Origin: Aquibium pacificus
GTDB lineage: Bacteria > Pseudomonadota > Alphaproteobacteria > Rhizobiales > Rhizobiaceae
DNA: 64,000 nucleotides
Direction: 5' to 3'
NCBI RefSeq assembly: GCF_040839445.1
Contig: NZ_JBDPGJ010000002.1
Span: 1,054,001 to 1,118,000 of the forward strand
The position numbers were made by a program, and so were the translations under genes. Position 1 is the stretch's first letter; each line of letters starts with the position of its first letter. Below are positions 1 to 10,154 of the stretch, piece after piece. The notes beneath the pieces are model-generated. The model saw only the letters and a program-made list of their open reading frames with translations, had not been told where the DNA came from and did not search any database.

Positions 1-333
1 ATGACGCGCTCGATCGCCGGCACCTGCTTTTCGGACGGAAAGCCACGCTTCATCCAGATCAAAGGCATCAATCTCGACGCCGAGGTTGGCCAGCACATGC
101 TCTACACCACCAATGCCGACGTCCCGGGCATCATCGGCCTGCTCGGCACCATCTGCGGTTCGCGCGGCGTCAACATCGCCAACTTCCAGCTCGGCCGCGA
201 CCGGCCGGGCGGCGACGCCATCGCGCTGCTCTATCTCGACGAGCCCTTCCCGCAGGACGTGCTGGCCGAGCTGCGCGGCAACCCGAAGATCGATTCGGCG
301 AAACCGCTGCGTTTCGACGTCAACGGGGGCTGA
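1..333 (+). CDS. serA: D-3-phosphoglycerate dehydrogenase, C-terminal end (partial)
   Basis: The window opens inside this gene, so only the last 110 codons are present and the ATG at position 1 is internal. The fragment is the C-terminal ACT regulatory domain of SerA: it contains NADVPGIIGLLGTICG followed by VNIANFQLGRD, the usual ACT ligand-binding loop of 3-phosphoglycerate dehydrogenase. In the family this domain binds L-serine and feeds back on the first step of serine synthesis (3-phosphoglycerate to 3-phosphohydroxypyruvate). The gene ends 104 bp before the hybrid kinase on the same strand. The family call is firm; nothing can be said about the catalytic part. Confidence 0.9.
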   Translation: MTRSIAGTCFSDGKPRFIQIKGINLDAEVGQHMLYTTNADVPGIIGLLGTICGSRGVNIANFQLGRDRPGGDAIALLYLDEPFPQDVLAELRGNPKIDSAKPLRFDVNGG

Positions 334-437
334 ATCCGGGTGGATTCCCCGACTGGCCTGTTAAGGTTAGCCGCTCTTTAACGCTTCTGCGGCATCCTTT
401 CCTATCACAGACCTGTGAAGGGGACGGAGCTGAGCGG

Positions 438-3400
438 GTGAAGAAGCGCGAGGTGGCGGCGGAGGCGAAAATGCCGCCGTCCGGCCAGGAGGACGAGAAG
501 ATCGCCGCGACCGCGAGGCTCGGCGGTGGCGGCTTTCCGTCCGGTACCGATCGTGACCGGACCGCGCAGCTCGTCGAGATCGGCAGCGACTGGCTCTGGG
601 AGACTGACGCGGCCCATCGCTGGACCTGGGTCGGCGATGCGTGCATCGAACAGACCGGCATCAAGCGATCGGCCATTGTCGGCCGGTCGCGCATCCAGGC
701 GCTGACGATGCGGGCGCAGGACGATCCGCTCGCGGCGGCGCATCTCTCGGACCTTGCCGCCCGGCGGCCCTTCCGCAGCTTCATCGACGAGGTCAGGGCC
801 AGCCAACCCAACTGCAGATTCGTCGAGCTCTCCGGCGTTCCGCGCTTCGACGCGGCAGGGCACTTTGCCGGATACCAGGGCACCGCGCGCAACGTGACGC
901 CGCTGATGGCGATGTCGGCGGCGCCAACCAGCGCAGCAGACAAACCCGCGGCCACCTTGGGCAGGGAGACCGCCGTCTCCCATGCCGAACGGCTGACGGC
1001 GGCGCTCGACCACATGGAAGATGCCTTCACCTATTGCGACGGCGACGATCGCATCGTGCTCTACAACGAAGCGTTCCTGACACTCTTCCGGGGCGTGGAG
1101 GACATCGTCCGCCCCGGTCTCCACTTCGACCGGTTCCTCGATGCCTGCCTCGAACGCGGGCTGTTCGACCTCGGCGGGATCGAACCCGACGAATGGCGGA
1201 AATCCCTGGCGGAAGCGCACAGGAAGGAGAACGCCGAACCGGCGATATGGCGTCTGGCCGACGGCCGGCAGCTTCTGCGGCGCGAGCACCGCACCGAGGA
1301 CGGCGGATCCATCGCAATCTGTACCGACATCACCGCGCGGGAGGAAAAGGAGAACCAGACGAGGCAGGCGCTCGCGGCGGCGGAAGCCGTTCGGGAGCGG
1401 ATGCAGGCGGGGATCGATGCGCTGCCGGACGGTTTCGTTCTGTGGGACAAAGACGACCGGCTCCTCGTCTACAATGATGCCTTCCGACGCGAATATGCGC
1501 TGTTGGAGGGTTCCAAACTGGGGCAAAGCTTCGAAGAACTCGTGTCGGAGTATGCACATTCCGGTGCGGTCAGCAGTTTGCGCGGGCGGGAAGCAGAATG
1601 GATCCGCGAACAGGTCGAGGCACGGACCAGGGAACTCGACCAGGAGATCCTATACGAAGCACCCGATGGTCGCTGGATGCTGCGCCGCGACCGCCTCACA
1701 GCGACCGGAGACCGCGTCGGAACGAGAACCGACGTGACCGAGATGAAGCGGCGGGAGGAGGAACTCGCGCAAGCCAAGAGCTGGGCCGAGCATCTTCTCG
1801 CAGACTTCGAGCATACGCTGAACACCATGCGGATGGGCGTCGTCCTTCTCGATCCCGACCTCGAGGCGGAGATAATCAACAAAGCGTTCTACGATCTCTG
1901 GAAACTCGATCCCGGCGATGTGAACGTCGGCGATCATTTCCGCGCGCTGATGGACGTGAACCGGCACAACGGGATCTACAACGTGTCGGAATCGCGGTGG
2001 GAGGAATACGTCGAGGAGCGCCTTGCAGAGATACGCCGGGGAGACGTGGCGCCGCGTGAGTTCCATCGTGCCGACGGATCGACGCTCATATACTCGGTGA
2101 CCGCCCTTTCCGGGGGCAAGCGTCTCGTCTGTTACTACGACGTCTCGGAAATGAAGCAGCGGGAGGCGGCCCTCAACGTCGCCGTCGAGCGGATGGGACT
2201 TGCCGATGCCGTGATCAACGCGGTCAAGGATCCGATTTTCGTGAAGGACCAGGATCTGCGGTTCGTCTTCGTCAACAAGGCGTTCGCGGCAATGTTCGAC
2301 AGGATGCCCGGCGAGATGCTTGGTCTGACGGGCGGCGACTTCGTCACGCCGGAAGAAGCCGAACTGTTCGAGGCGAACGAGCGGCGGGTTCTGGAGACCG
2401 GCGAACCGTACGAGGTGGAGGAGGATTTCGAGTTCAAGGGTATCGGGCGCTCGAGGGTGGTACGCAAGAACCGGGTGAGCACCGAGAGCGGCAACACCTA
2501 TGTGAGCGGTTTCGTCTTCGACGTTACCGAAATCCGCCGTCGCGAGAGGGAAGCCGAACAGGCGCGCAACCAGCTTGCGCACGTTCTCGAAACGCTGCCC
2601 GCGGGCGTGATCATCTACGACGAGGACGACCGGTTCGTGCTGTCGAACCGGAGCATACACGAATCGCTCCCCGCGATCGCGCATCTCATGCGGCCGGGAT
2701 GCGCGCTCCGTCCGGCTCTTGAGGAAGGCCATCGGGCCGGCTACTTCAGGCAGTCCGACGATCCCGCGCTCGACGCACTTTACGAGGTCGACCGCGAGGC
2801 GTGGATCGAGGGATACCTCCAGCGCTATCATGTCGACCATCACGTCTCGGAAAGGCAGAACGCTGATGGCCGCTGGTTTCAGGTTCACGATACGCGCACC
2901 AGGGACGGGCTCTTCGTCGGTGTGCGGGTCGACATCACGGAACTGAAAGAGCGCGAGGCCGCACTCAAGGAGAGCATGCGCGAGAACGAGCTGTTCCGCA
3001 GCCTCATCGACAGCGTCCCGGTGGCGATCTACGCCAAGCGCCCGGATCTCCGCATCGTCTACGTGAACCAGGGATGGTCGGACCTGACGGGTATCCCGAA
3101 GGAGAACGCGATCGGTCATACCGACGGCGAAGTCTTCGGACCCGACGGCGAAATCTTCATGGAAGGCGACCGCAAAGTCCTTGAAAGTCGCGAACTCCTG
3201 GAAATCGAGGAAGTCGCGACCGCGCCCGACGGCAGCATCCGGTACCAGATCGCCCGCAAGGGGCTGATGACCGCGTCCGACGGATCGCTCTATCTGATCG
3301 GATCGAGTTCCGACGTGACCGAGATGAAGCGGCGGGAGGAGGAACTTCGCGCCGCGGAACAGCGCGCTGTCCTGGCAGACCGCGCCAAGTCGGAATTTCT

Positions 3401-5030
3401 TGCCAACATGAGCCATGAGATCCGCACCCCGATGAACGGGGTGCTTGGGATGGCGGAACTGCTGGCGAAGACGGAACTGAACCAGAAGCAGAAGACGTTC
3501 ACGGACATCATCACAAAGTCCGGCAACGCGCTGCTTACGATCATCAACGACATCCTCGACTTCTCCAAGATCGACGCCGGGCAGCTCGTGCTCGATCCCG
3601 CGCCGTTCCACCTGGGCGAGTCCGTCGAGGACGTCGCGACCCTGATGGCTACTCGCGCGAAGGAAAAGGATCTTGAACTCATCGTCCGGGTCGATCCGGA
3701 GTTGCCACGCACGGTCGTGGGCGATGCAGGCCGCCTGCGCCAGATCGTGACGAACCTCGTCGGCAATGCGGTCAAGTTCACCGATTCGGGACACGTGCTG
3801 GTCGATGTCTCCGGTGATGTCGTCGGCGAGAATGTCAAGCTGCGCTTCCGAGTGACCGATACCGGGATCGGCATTCCCGAGGACAAGCTCGGCCATGTGT
3901 TCGAGAAGTTCAGCCAGGTGGACGCCAGTTCCACCCGCCGCCACGAAGGCACCGGCCTTGGGCTGGCGATCACCTCGCGGCTCGTTGCGCTGATGGGCGG
4001 AGAGATCGGGGTGGAGAGCGAGTTCGGCAAGGGCTCCACCTTCTGGTTCGACATCCCCCTGCCGCTCGGCGACCTCGAGACCAGGCGCAAGGTTACCCCG
4101 CACGACGTGACCGGCGCGCGGGTCCTCATCGTCGACGACAATTCCGTCAACCGGGCGATCCTCATGGAGCAGATGAACGCCTGGGGCTTCGACGCCTGCG
4201 CGGCCGAGAACGGTCCAGAGGCGCTGGCCGTGCTCAAGGAGACGGCGCGGCTCGGGGTGCGGGTCGACTGCGTGGTGCTCGACTACCAGATGCCCGGAGT
4301 GAGCGGCAGCGACGTCGCCGCCGCCATGCGGACCGTGCCGGCGCTGGTTCACACGCCGATCATCATGCTGACCTCCGTCGACCAGTCCCTGAGCCTGGCG
4401 CAGAACCGCGATCTCGGCATCGGCACGCAACTCATAAAGCCGGCGCGTTCGTCGGCGCTTCTGGAAGCGCTCGTGTCGCATATTCAGCGCCACCACGACG
4501 ACATCGCCATTCCAATCGTGTCCGGCGAACGGTCTCCCGCTGACGAGGAAATAGCTCGTCCCGCGGCGGAGCAGCTGCGGACGGCTCCCCCCGAGACCGC
4601 TTCGCCGTCAGGGTATCCGAGCCAGCAATCCCGAAGGCTGGACATCCTGGTCGCCGAGGACAACGAGGTGAATCAGCTGGTCTTCGCGCAGATACTCTCG
4701 GACACGCCCTACAGCTTCGAGATCGTCCGCAACGGCCGGCTCGCCGTCGAGGCTCACGCAGAGATGCGGCCGGGCTTGATCCTGATGGACGTCTCCATGC
4801 CCGAGATGAACGGGCTGGAGGCAACGAACGCGATCAGGCAGGCGGAGCGGGACACCGAGCACGTACCGATCGTCGGGGTGACCGCCCATGCGCTGAAAGG
4901 GGACCGGGAGCGCTGCCTCGCGGCCGGCATGGACGACTACATGTCGAAGCCGATCAGCCCCAACATGCTGCTCGAGAAAATCCAGCGCTGGCTGGAAGCG
5001 CCCGAGAGGGCGCTGCACAAGGCAGGCTGA
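438..5030 (+). CDS. Multi-PAS hybrid sensor histidine kinase with two receiver domains
   Basis: A 1530-residue soluble hybrid kinase; I see no membrane segment. About seven PAS/PAC modules fill residues 40-975, each ending in a PAC-like DVTE/DITE motif followed by a short charged helix. Then come HisKA (SHEIRTPMNG, phospho-acceptor His993), HATPase_c (N box around NLVGNAVKF, DTGIGI, GTGLGLAI) and two receivers with Asp1282 (VVLDYQMPG) and Asp1451 (LMDVSMPEMNG). There is no C-terminal Hpt, so a separate phosphotransfer protein is probably needed. The chosen start is GTG 438; an in-frame ATG at 471 is the alternative. Two PAC linkers share an identical 35-bp stretch (1731-1765 and 3312-3346), suggesting internal module duplication. 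The gene sits where phoR often lies before pst, but its architecture is not that of PhoR. The signal is unknown. Confidence 0.9.
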   Translation: MKKREVAAEAKMPPSGQEDEKIAATARLGGGGFPSGTDRDRTAQLVEIGSDWLWETDAAHRWTWVGDACIEQTGIKRSAIVGRSRIQALTMRAQDDPLAAAHLSDLAARRPFRSFIDEVRASQPNCRFVELSGVPRFDAAGHFAGYQGTARNVTPLMAMSAAPTSAADKPAATLGRETAVSHAERLTAALDHMEDAFTYCDGDDRIVLYNEAFLTLFRGVEDIVRPGLHFDRFLDACLERGLFDLGGIEPDEWRKSLAEAHRKENAEPAIWRLADGRQLLRREHRTEDGGSIAICTDITAREEKENQTRQALAAAEAVRERMQAGIDALPDGFVLWDKDDRLLVYNDAFRREYALLEGSKLGQSFEELVSEYAHSGAVSSLRGREAEWIREQVEARTRELDQEILYEAPDGRWMLRRDRLTATGDRVGTRTDVTEMKRREEELAQAKSWAEHLLADFEHTLNTMRMGVVLLDPDLEAEIINKAFYDLWKLDPGDVNVGDHFRALMDVNRHNGIYNVSESRWEEYVEERLAEIRRGDVAPREFHRADGSTLIYSVTALSGGKRLVCYYDVSEMKQREAALNVAVERMGLADAVINAVKDPIFVKDQDLRFVFVNKAFAAMFDRMPGEMLGLTGGDFVTPEEAELFEANERRVLETGEPYEVEEDFEFKGIGRSRVVRKNRVSTESGNTYVSGFVFDVTEIRRREREAEQARNQLAHVLETLPAGVIIYDEDDRFVLSNRSIHESLPAIAHLMRPGCALRPALEEGHRAGYFRQSDDPALDALYEVDREAWIEGYLQRYHVDHHVSERQNADGRWFQVHDTRTRDGLFVGVRVDITELKEREAALKESMRENELFRSLIDSVPVAIYAKRPDLRIVYVNQGWSDLTGIPKENAIGHTDGEVFGPDGEIFMEGDRKVLESRELLEIEEVATAPDGSIRYQIARKGLMTASDGSLYLIGSSSDVTEMKRREEELRAAEQRAVLADRAKSEFLANMSHEIRTPMNGVLGMAELLAKTELNQKQKTFTDIITKSGNALLTIINDILDFSKIDAGQLVLDPAPFHLGESVEDVATLMATRAKEKDLELIVRVDPELPRTVVGDAGRLRQIVTNLVGNAVKFTDSGHVLVDVSGDVVGENVKLRFRVTDTGIGIPEDKLGHVFEKFSQVDASSTRRHEGTGLGLAITSRLVALMGGEIGVESEFGKGSTFWFDIPLPLGDLETRRKVTPHDVTGARVLIVDDNSVNRAILMEQMNAWGFDACAAENGPEALAVLKETARLGVRVDCVVLDYQMPGVSGSDVAAAMRTVPALVHTPIIMLTSVDQSLSLAQNRDLGIGTQLIKPARSSALLEALVSHIQRHHDDIAIPIVSGERSPADEEIARPAAEQLRTAPPETASPSGYPSQQSRRLDILVAEDNEVNQLVFAQILSDTPYSFEIVRNGRLAVEAHAEMRPGLILMDVSMPEMNGLEATNAIRQAERDTEHVPIVGVTAHALKGDRERCLAAGMDDYMSKPISPNMLLEKIQRWLEAPERALHKAG

Positions 5031-5393
5031 AGCGGCGGAATTCACCTGGCGTCATGGTGTGATCGCACCATACAGCTTCGCGTGGCGGCGCGTTAGGCAT
5101 AACATACTCATCTCCGGCAACGGGGATACACCGGGCAGATGAGCGACGGCGGGTTGAACACGGCTTCGCGAGCTCCAACCGATCCTGTTCCAAGAAAGAC
5201 CCGCCGGTGCACGGCTCCTCGCTGTCGCACGGCTCCCCTGCCCGGCTTTTTCTCATCCCGCCACGCAAGCTTCATACGCCGGGATTCTGTCCGGGGATCG
5301 GGCCGCCAGCAGAGATCTAAGCTTAGCCGGCTATGAAGATGCCGCCGACGTCTTCCGGTGCGCTTCGGACGACTTCACCCGGGCGACACGAAA
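5031..5393. other. Intergenic stretch without a recognisable gene
   Basis: This gap lies between the hybrid kinase and the Pho box. Open frames on both strands are short and have no family resemblance. I see no convincing intrinsic terminator. It may hold the kinase 3' end and the upstream part of the pstS promoter. Confidence 0.5.
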
Positions 5394-5411
5394 CTGTCAT
5401 GCAACTGTAAC
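5394..5411 (+). promoter_or_regulatory. Pho box (PhoB binding site) upstream of pstS
   Basis: The sequence CTGTCAT-GCAA-CTGTAAC matches the Pho box layout of two 7-bp direct repeats separated by 4 bp (consensus CTGTCAT-N4-CTGTCAT/C). It lies 95 bp before the pstS ATG on the same strand. PhoB is encoded at the end of the same gene run, so phosphate-starvation activation with positive autoregulation is expected. Confidence 0.85.
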
Positions 5412-5506
5412 ATGGGAAGGCTAATCGGGCCGCGGCGCTGCTCTCCAGCGCTGAAGGAAGGCGCCGGCAGAGGCGCCGTCGGATTTCCGAACAGGAGTAG
5501 GCCCCA

Positions 5507-6544
5507 ATGAAGAAAGTTTTCCTCACGGCGTCGGCTGCGGCCATCGCCCTGACCGCTTCCGCAGGCATCGCTGCCGCGCGTGACCAGATCAAGATCGTCG
5601 GCTCGTCGACCGTCTTCCCGTATTCGCAGGCGGCCGCCGAAGAGTATGCGAACAAGACCGGCAACCCGGCTCCCGTCGTCGAATCGACCGGCACCGGTGG
5701 CGGCTTCAAGGCGTTCTGCGGCGGCATCGGCCCCGACTTCGCCGACATCACCGGCGCTTCCCGCGCCATCAAGTCGTCGGAAGTCGAACTCTGCGCCGCC
5801 AACGGCGTCGACGACATCACCGAAGCCCTCATCGGCTATGACGGCCTCTCGATCGCCCATGCGAGCAGCGCGCCCGACATGGACCTGACCGAGGAGCAGA
5901 TCTTCAAGGCGCTCGCCGCCGAGCTTCCGGACGGCAATGGCGGCTTCGTCGCCAATCCGAACAAGAAGTGGTCGGACATCGACCCCTCGCTCCCCGACTT
6001 CGACATCATCGCCTTCGGCCCCCCGCCCACGTCCGGCACCCGCGACGCCTTCGTCGAACTCGTTATGCATGACGGCTGCAAGGACCTGCCGGGCATGGCC
6101 GAACTGAAGAAGTCGGATGCGGACAAGTGGGACGAGGTCTGCTCGCGCATGCGTCAGGACGGCCCCTTCGTCGAAGCCGGCGAGAACGACAACCTGATCG
6201 TTCAGCGCCTCGAGGCGGATCCGAACTCCGTCGGCATCTTCGGCTACTCGTTCCTCTACGAGAACTCGGACAAGCTGAAGGCTGTGAAGGTTGCCGGCGT
6301 CGAGCCGACTTTCGAAACCATCGCCGACTTCTCCTATCCCGTGGCCCGTCCGATCTTCTTCTATGTGAAGAACGCTCACCGCGACGTGATCCCCGGCATG
6401 AACGAGTTCCTCGAGGAGTACGTCTCCGAGGGGGCCCTGGGTGCTGACGGCTACCTGCCGGAGCGCGGCCTGACCCCGCTCTCGGAAGAGAAGCTCATGG
6501 AAGTGCAGAAGGCCGTCGCCGACGCCAAGAAGCTCGGCTCCTGA
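5507..6544 (+). CDS. pstS: Phosphate ABC transporter, periplasmic phosphate-binding protein
   Basis: 345 residues. The first 24 residues form a Sec signal peptide (KK n-region, Ala-rich h-region, cleavage near AAA-RDQ). The mature protein opens with the phosphate-binding signature IKIVGSSTVFPYSQ and later shows STGTGGGFKAFC and TSGTRDAFVEL, loops that bind phosphate in PstS. It captures periplasmic phosphate for PstCA. It is first in a pstSCAB-phoU-phoB run, 95 bp after a Pho box. A GC-rich hairpin follows the stop codon and probably raises pstS mRNA over the downstream genes. Confidence 0.95.
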   Translation: MKKVFLTASAAAIALTASAGIAAARDQIKIVGSSTVFPYSQAAAEEYANKTGNPAPVVESTGTGGGFKAFCGGIGPDFADITGASRAIKSSEVELCAANGVDDITEALIGYDGLSIAHASSAPDMDLTEEQIFKALAAELPDGNGGFVANPNKKWSDIDPSLPDFDIIAFGPPPTSGTRDAFVELVMHDGCKDLPGMAELKKSDADKWDEVCSRMRQDGPFVEAGENDNLIVQRLEADPNSVGIFGYSFLYENSDKLKAVKVAGVEPTFETIADFSYPVARPIFFYVKNAHRDVIPGMNEFLEEYVSEGALGADGYLPERGLTPLSEEKLMEVQKAVADAKKLGS

Positions 6545-6559
6545 TCGAAACCGATACTC

Positions 6560-6590
6560 CCGGCCGCCTCGAAACGGGGCGGCCGGCTTT
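6560..6590 (+). terminator. Stem-loop after pstS (attenuator or mRNA-stabilising hairpin)
   Basis: A perfect 9-bp stem, CCGGCCGCC (6560-6568) against GGCGGCCGG (6578-6586), with a 9-nt loop is followed by CTTT. The T-run is short, so partial termination or 3'-end protection of pstS mRNA is more likely than a full stop. Position directly after a binding-protein gene fits differential operon expression. Confidence 0.55.
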
Positions 6591-6624
6591 CATCGACGAG
6601 TAAGGCAGTCCTACGGGGGACGTG

Positions 6625-7998
6625 ATGGCGGGCTATCTGATCGGGCTGATGGCGCTTGCCGCGCTTGCTTCCGCATTTGTCGGCATCTGGCGCGCCCGCA
6701 ACAAGCGCGACGCCGCGGGCGGAGCGAAATCGCATTCTCGTCCGATCTATCACGGCCTCAACGCGGCCATCTGGACCGGCGTGCCGGCTTTCGTCTTCAT
6801 CCTGCTTTGGCTTCTGTTCCAGAACAGCGTCATCGATGCCCTCGTTATCGCTTCCTTTCCCGGATCCGATCAGCTCTCCGGTCCGCAACAGGACCTTCTG
6901 GTAAGTGAGATCCGCCAGGTCGCTTCCGGCAATATCTTCAAGGAACCATCGCCCGAGGTGCTGGCCGCGGTCGAGCATCTCCGCTCGCTGGAATCCCTCG
7001 CGACCTGGGCCATGGTGGCACTCGTCGCCGCCCTCGTCGCGCTTGGGGCTTATTTCGGTTTCCGCGCCATCGAGCATCGGTTCCGGGCGCGTCACAGCGT
7101 CGAGCGCTCCGTCACCTGGTTCATGATGTTCTCGTCTCTGGTCGCGATTCTGACCACGGCCGGCATCGTAGCGTCGCTCGTTTACGAGGCACTTCAGTTC
7201 TTCGCCCGCGTCCCCGTCACCGAGTTCCTGTTCGGGTTGCGCTGGGAGCCGCAGATCGCGATTCGGGCGGATCAGGTCGCAGGGCAGGGCGCCTTCGGCA
7301 TGATCCCAGTGCTCTTCGGCACCTTCGTCATTTCGGCCCTTGCCATGGCGGTCGCCGTACCTACTGGCATCCTTTCGGCCGTCTATCTCACCGAATACGC
7401 CGGTGAACGCTTCCGAGCCGTCGTCAAACCGCTGCTTGAGATCCTCGCCGGCATTCCCACCATCGTCTACGGCTTCTTCGCTGTCCTGACGGTTGCCCCG
7501 GCCGTCCGCAGCCTCGGCCTCGCCATCGGAATCGATGCCGCACCCAACAGCGCGCTTGCTGCCGGCGGCGTCATGGGCGTGATGCTGATCCCCTTCATAT
7601 CGTCCCTGTCCGACGACGCATTTGCCGCGGTGCCTCGCGCCATGCGCGACGGTTCCTACGCGCTCGGAGCCACCAAGGGCGAGACCATCCGCAAGGTGCT
7701 CCTGCCGGCGGCGCTGCCCGGCATCGTCGGCGGCGTGCTGCTCGCGCTCAGCCGGGCCGTCGGCGAAACGATGATCGTCGTCATGGCTGCGGGATTGATC
7801 GCCAAGCTGACGCTCAACCCCTTCGATTCCGTCACGACGGTGACCGTCCAGATCGTGACCCTGTTGATCGGCGACAGCGAGTTCGACAACCCGAAGACGC
7901 TCGCGGCGTTCGCGCTCGGGCTCATGCTGTTCATCATCACCCTGGGCCTGAACCTGATCGCCTTGCGTACGGTGCGCAAATACCGGGAGAAGTACTGA
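6625..7998 (+). CDS. pstC: Phosphate ABC transporter permease PstC
   Basis: 457 residues from ATG 6625; the GTG at 6622 is also in frame, but the GGGGA ribosome site ending at 6620 spaces better to the ATG. The C-terminal two thirds hold the MetI-like permease fold with the EAA-type loop (ALGATKGETIRKVLLPAALPGIVGG). The protein is longer than enteric PstC (about 320 residues) because of an N-terminal region with extra membrane segments, as is common in alphaproteobacteria. It forms the inner-membrane channel with PstA. Its TGA overlaps the pstA ATG by one base, indicating translational coupling. Confidence 0.93.
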   Translation: MAGYLIGLMALAALASAFVGIWRARNKRDAAGGAKSHSRPIYHGLNAAIWTGVPAFVFILLWLLFQNSVIDALVIASFPGSDQLSGPQQDLLVSEIRQVASGNIFKEPSPEVLAAVEHLRSLESLATWAMVALVAALVALGAYFGFRAIEHRFRARHSVERSVTWFMMFSSLVAILTTAGIVASLVYEALQFFARVPVTEFLFGLRWEPQIAIRADQVAGQGAFGMIPVLFGTFVISALAMAVAVPTGILSAVYLTEYAGERFRAVVKPLLEILAGIPTIVYGFFAVLTVAPAVRSLGLAIGIDAAPNSALAAGGVMGVMLIPFISSLSDDAFAAVPRAMRDGSYALGATKGETIRKVLLPAALPGIVGGVLLALSRAVGETMIVVMAAGLIAKLTLNPFDSVTTVTVQIVTLLIGDSEFDNPKTLAAFALGLMLFIITLGLNLIALRTVRKYREKY

Positions 7999-9296
7999 TG
8001 GCTCTTTCTGACGGCGCCTCGACTGGATCCGGCGGGGCTGTTGCCTGGAAATCCGACGTCATGGCGGCGCGGCGCAAGGCGCGCTACGCAGCCGACCGGC
8101 GGCTGCAGATCTACGGCATGATTGCGATCGCTTTCGCGCTCGGATTCCTCGCGGTTCTCGTCGGTACCCTGGTCTATACCGGCTCCAATGCCTTCAGGCA
8201 GTCGATGGTGACCATCGAGATCGATTTCAGTTCGGCCGAACTCGACCGCGAAAACTTGATGGATTCGAACTGGCGCAACGTCTTTCGGGATGCTGTGCGC
8301 GACGACATCGGTGAACTCTCGCGGTCGGACGAGCGCGACTACTTCTCCATGTTCACGTCTTCGGCTCCGTTCCTCATCCGGGACCGCATCATGGCCGAAC
8401 CGTCGCTGCTCGACGGGAGAGCGACCTTTATGGTCCCGCTGTCGGACCCGTTCGATCAGCTGGCCAAAGGTCTCGTGAACACCGATCTTCCGGAAAGCCA
8501 GCGCCGCGTGAGCGACCGGCAGATCGCCTTCTACCAAGCGCTCGAACGTAACGGAGCGATCTCGCGGCCGATCAACTGGGGCCTGTTCTTCAATTCCGAC
8601 AGCCGGTTCCCGGAACTCGCAGGCCTTGCCGGCGCCATCTCCGGGTCCTTCTGGCTTCTCCTGGTATGTTTCCTGATCTCGTTTCCGGCGGGAATCGCCG
8701 CGGCGATCTATCTGGAGGAGTTCGCGCCGAAGAACCGCTTCACCGATCTGATCGAGATCAATATCAACAATCTCGCTGCCGTTCCGTCGGTCGTGTTCGG
8801 CCTGTTGGGCCTCGCCGTGTTCCTGGGCTGGTTCGGATTGCCGCGCTCTGCCCCTCTGGTTGGCGGCATGGTCCTTGCGCTGATGACGTTGCCAACGATC
8901 ATTATCGTCACCCGCGCAGCGCTGACGTCTGTGCCTTCCGCAATCAGGGAAGCGGCATTGGGGATCGGAGCCTCGAAGCACGAGGCGATTTTCCATCACA
9001 TCCTGCCGCTGTCGATGCCGTCCATCATGACCGGAACGATTATCGGTCTCGCACAGGCGCTGGGCGAGACCGCTCCGCTGCTGCTCATCGGCATGAACGC
9101 CTTCATCACCAGCCCGCCCGCCGGCGTGTTCGAGGCCTCGACTGCCCTGCCGACCCAGATCTACATCTGGGCCGACAGCCCCGAGCGCGGCTTCGTGGCG
9201 CGAACCTCCGCCGCCATTCTCGTGCTGCTCGGGTTCCTCATCGTGATGAACGGCATCGCCATCTTCCTGAGGCAGCGCTTCGAACGCCGCTGGTAA
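7998..9296 (+). CDS. pstA: Phosphate ABC transporter permease PstA
   Basis: 432 residues, longer than enteric PstA (about 296) owing to an N-terminal extracytoplasmic domain of the DUF3333 type (residues 60-190) between the first membrane segment and the permease core. The core carries the ABC-permease EAA loop (REAALGIGASKHEAIFHHILP) and several hydrophobic helices. It pairs with PstC to form the phosphate channel. The start overlaps the pstC stop (TGATG), and pstB begins 14 bp downstream. Confidence 0.93.
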   Translation: MALSDGASTGSGGAVAWKSDVMAARRKARYAADRRLQIYGMIAIAFALGFLAVLVGTLVYTGSNAFRQSMVTIEIDFSSAELDRENLMDSNWRNVFRDAVRDDIGELSRSDERDYFSMFTSSAPFLIRDRIMAEPSLLDGRATFMVPLSDPFDQLAKGLVNTDLPESQRRVSDRQIAFYQALERNGAISRPINWGLFFNSDSRFPELAGLAGAISGSFWLLLVCFLISFPAGIAAAIYLEEFAPKNRFTDLIEININNLAAVPSVVFGLLGLAVFLGWFGLPRSAPLVGGMVLALMTLPTIIIVTRAALTSVPSAIREAALGIGASKHEAIFHHILPLSMPSIMTGTIIGLAQALGETAPLLLIGMNAFITSPPAGVFEASTALPTQIYIWADSPERGFVARTSAAILVLLGFLIVMNGIAIFLRQRFERRW

Positions 9297-9310
9297 TGGA
9301 GTAGAAGGAC

Positions 9311-10126
<816 letters not shown>

Positions 10127-10154
10127 TCCGGCACCAGGATACGAGGACAGGACC

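Noticed and set aside
1650..4496. A 948-codon open frame antisense to the hybrid kinase
   Set aside because: Same reasoning: it lies wholly opposite PAS, HisKA and receiver domains and its translation has no recognisable domain.
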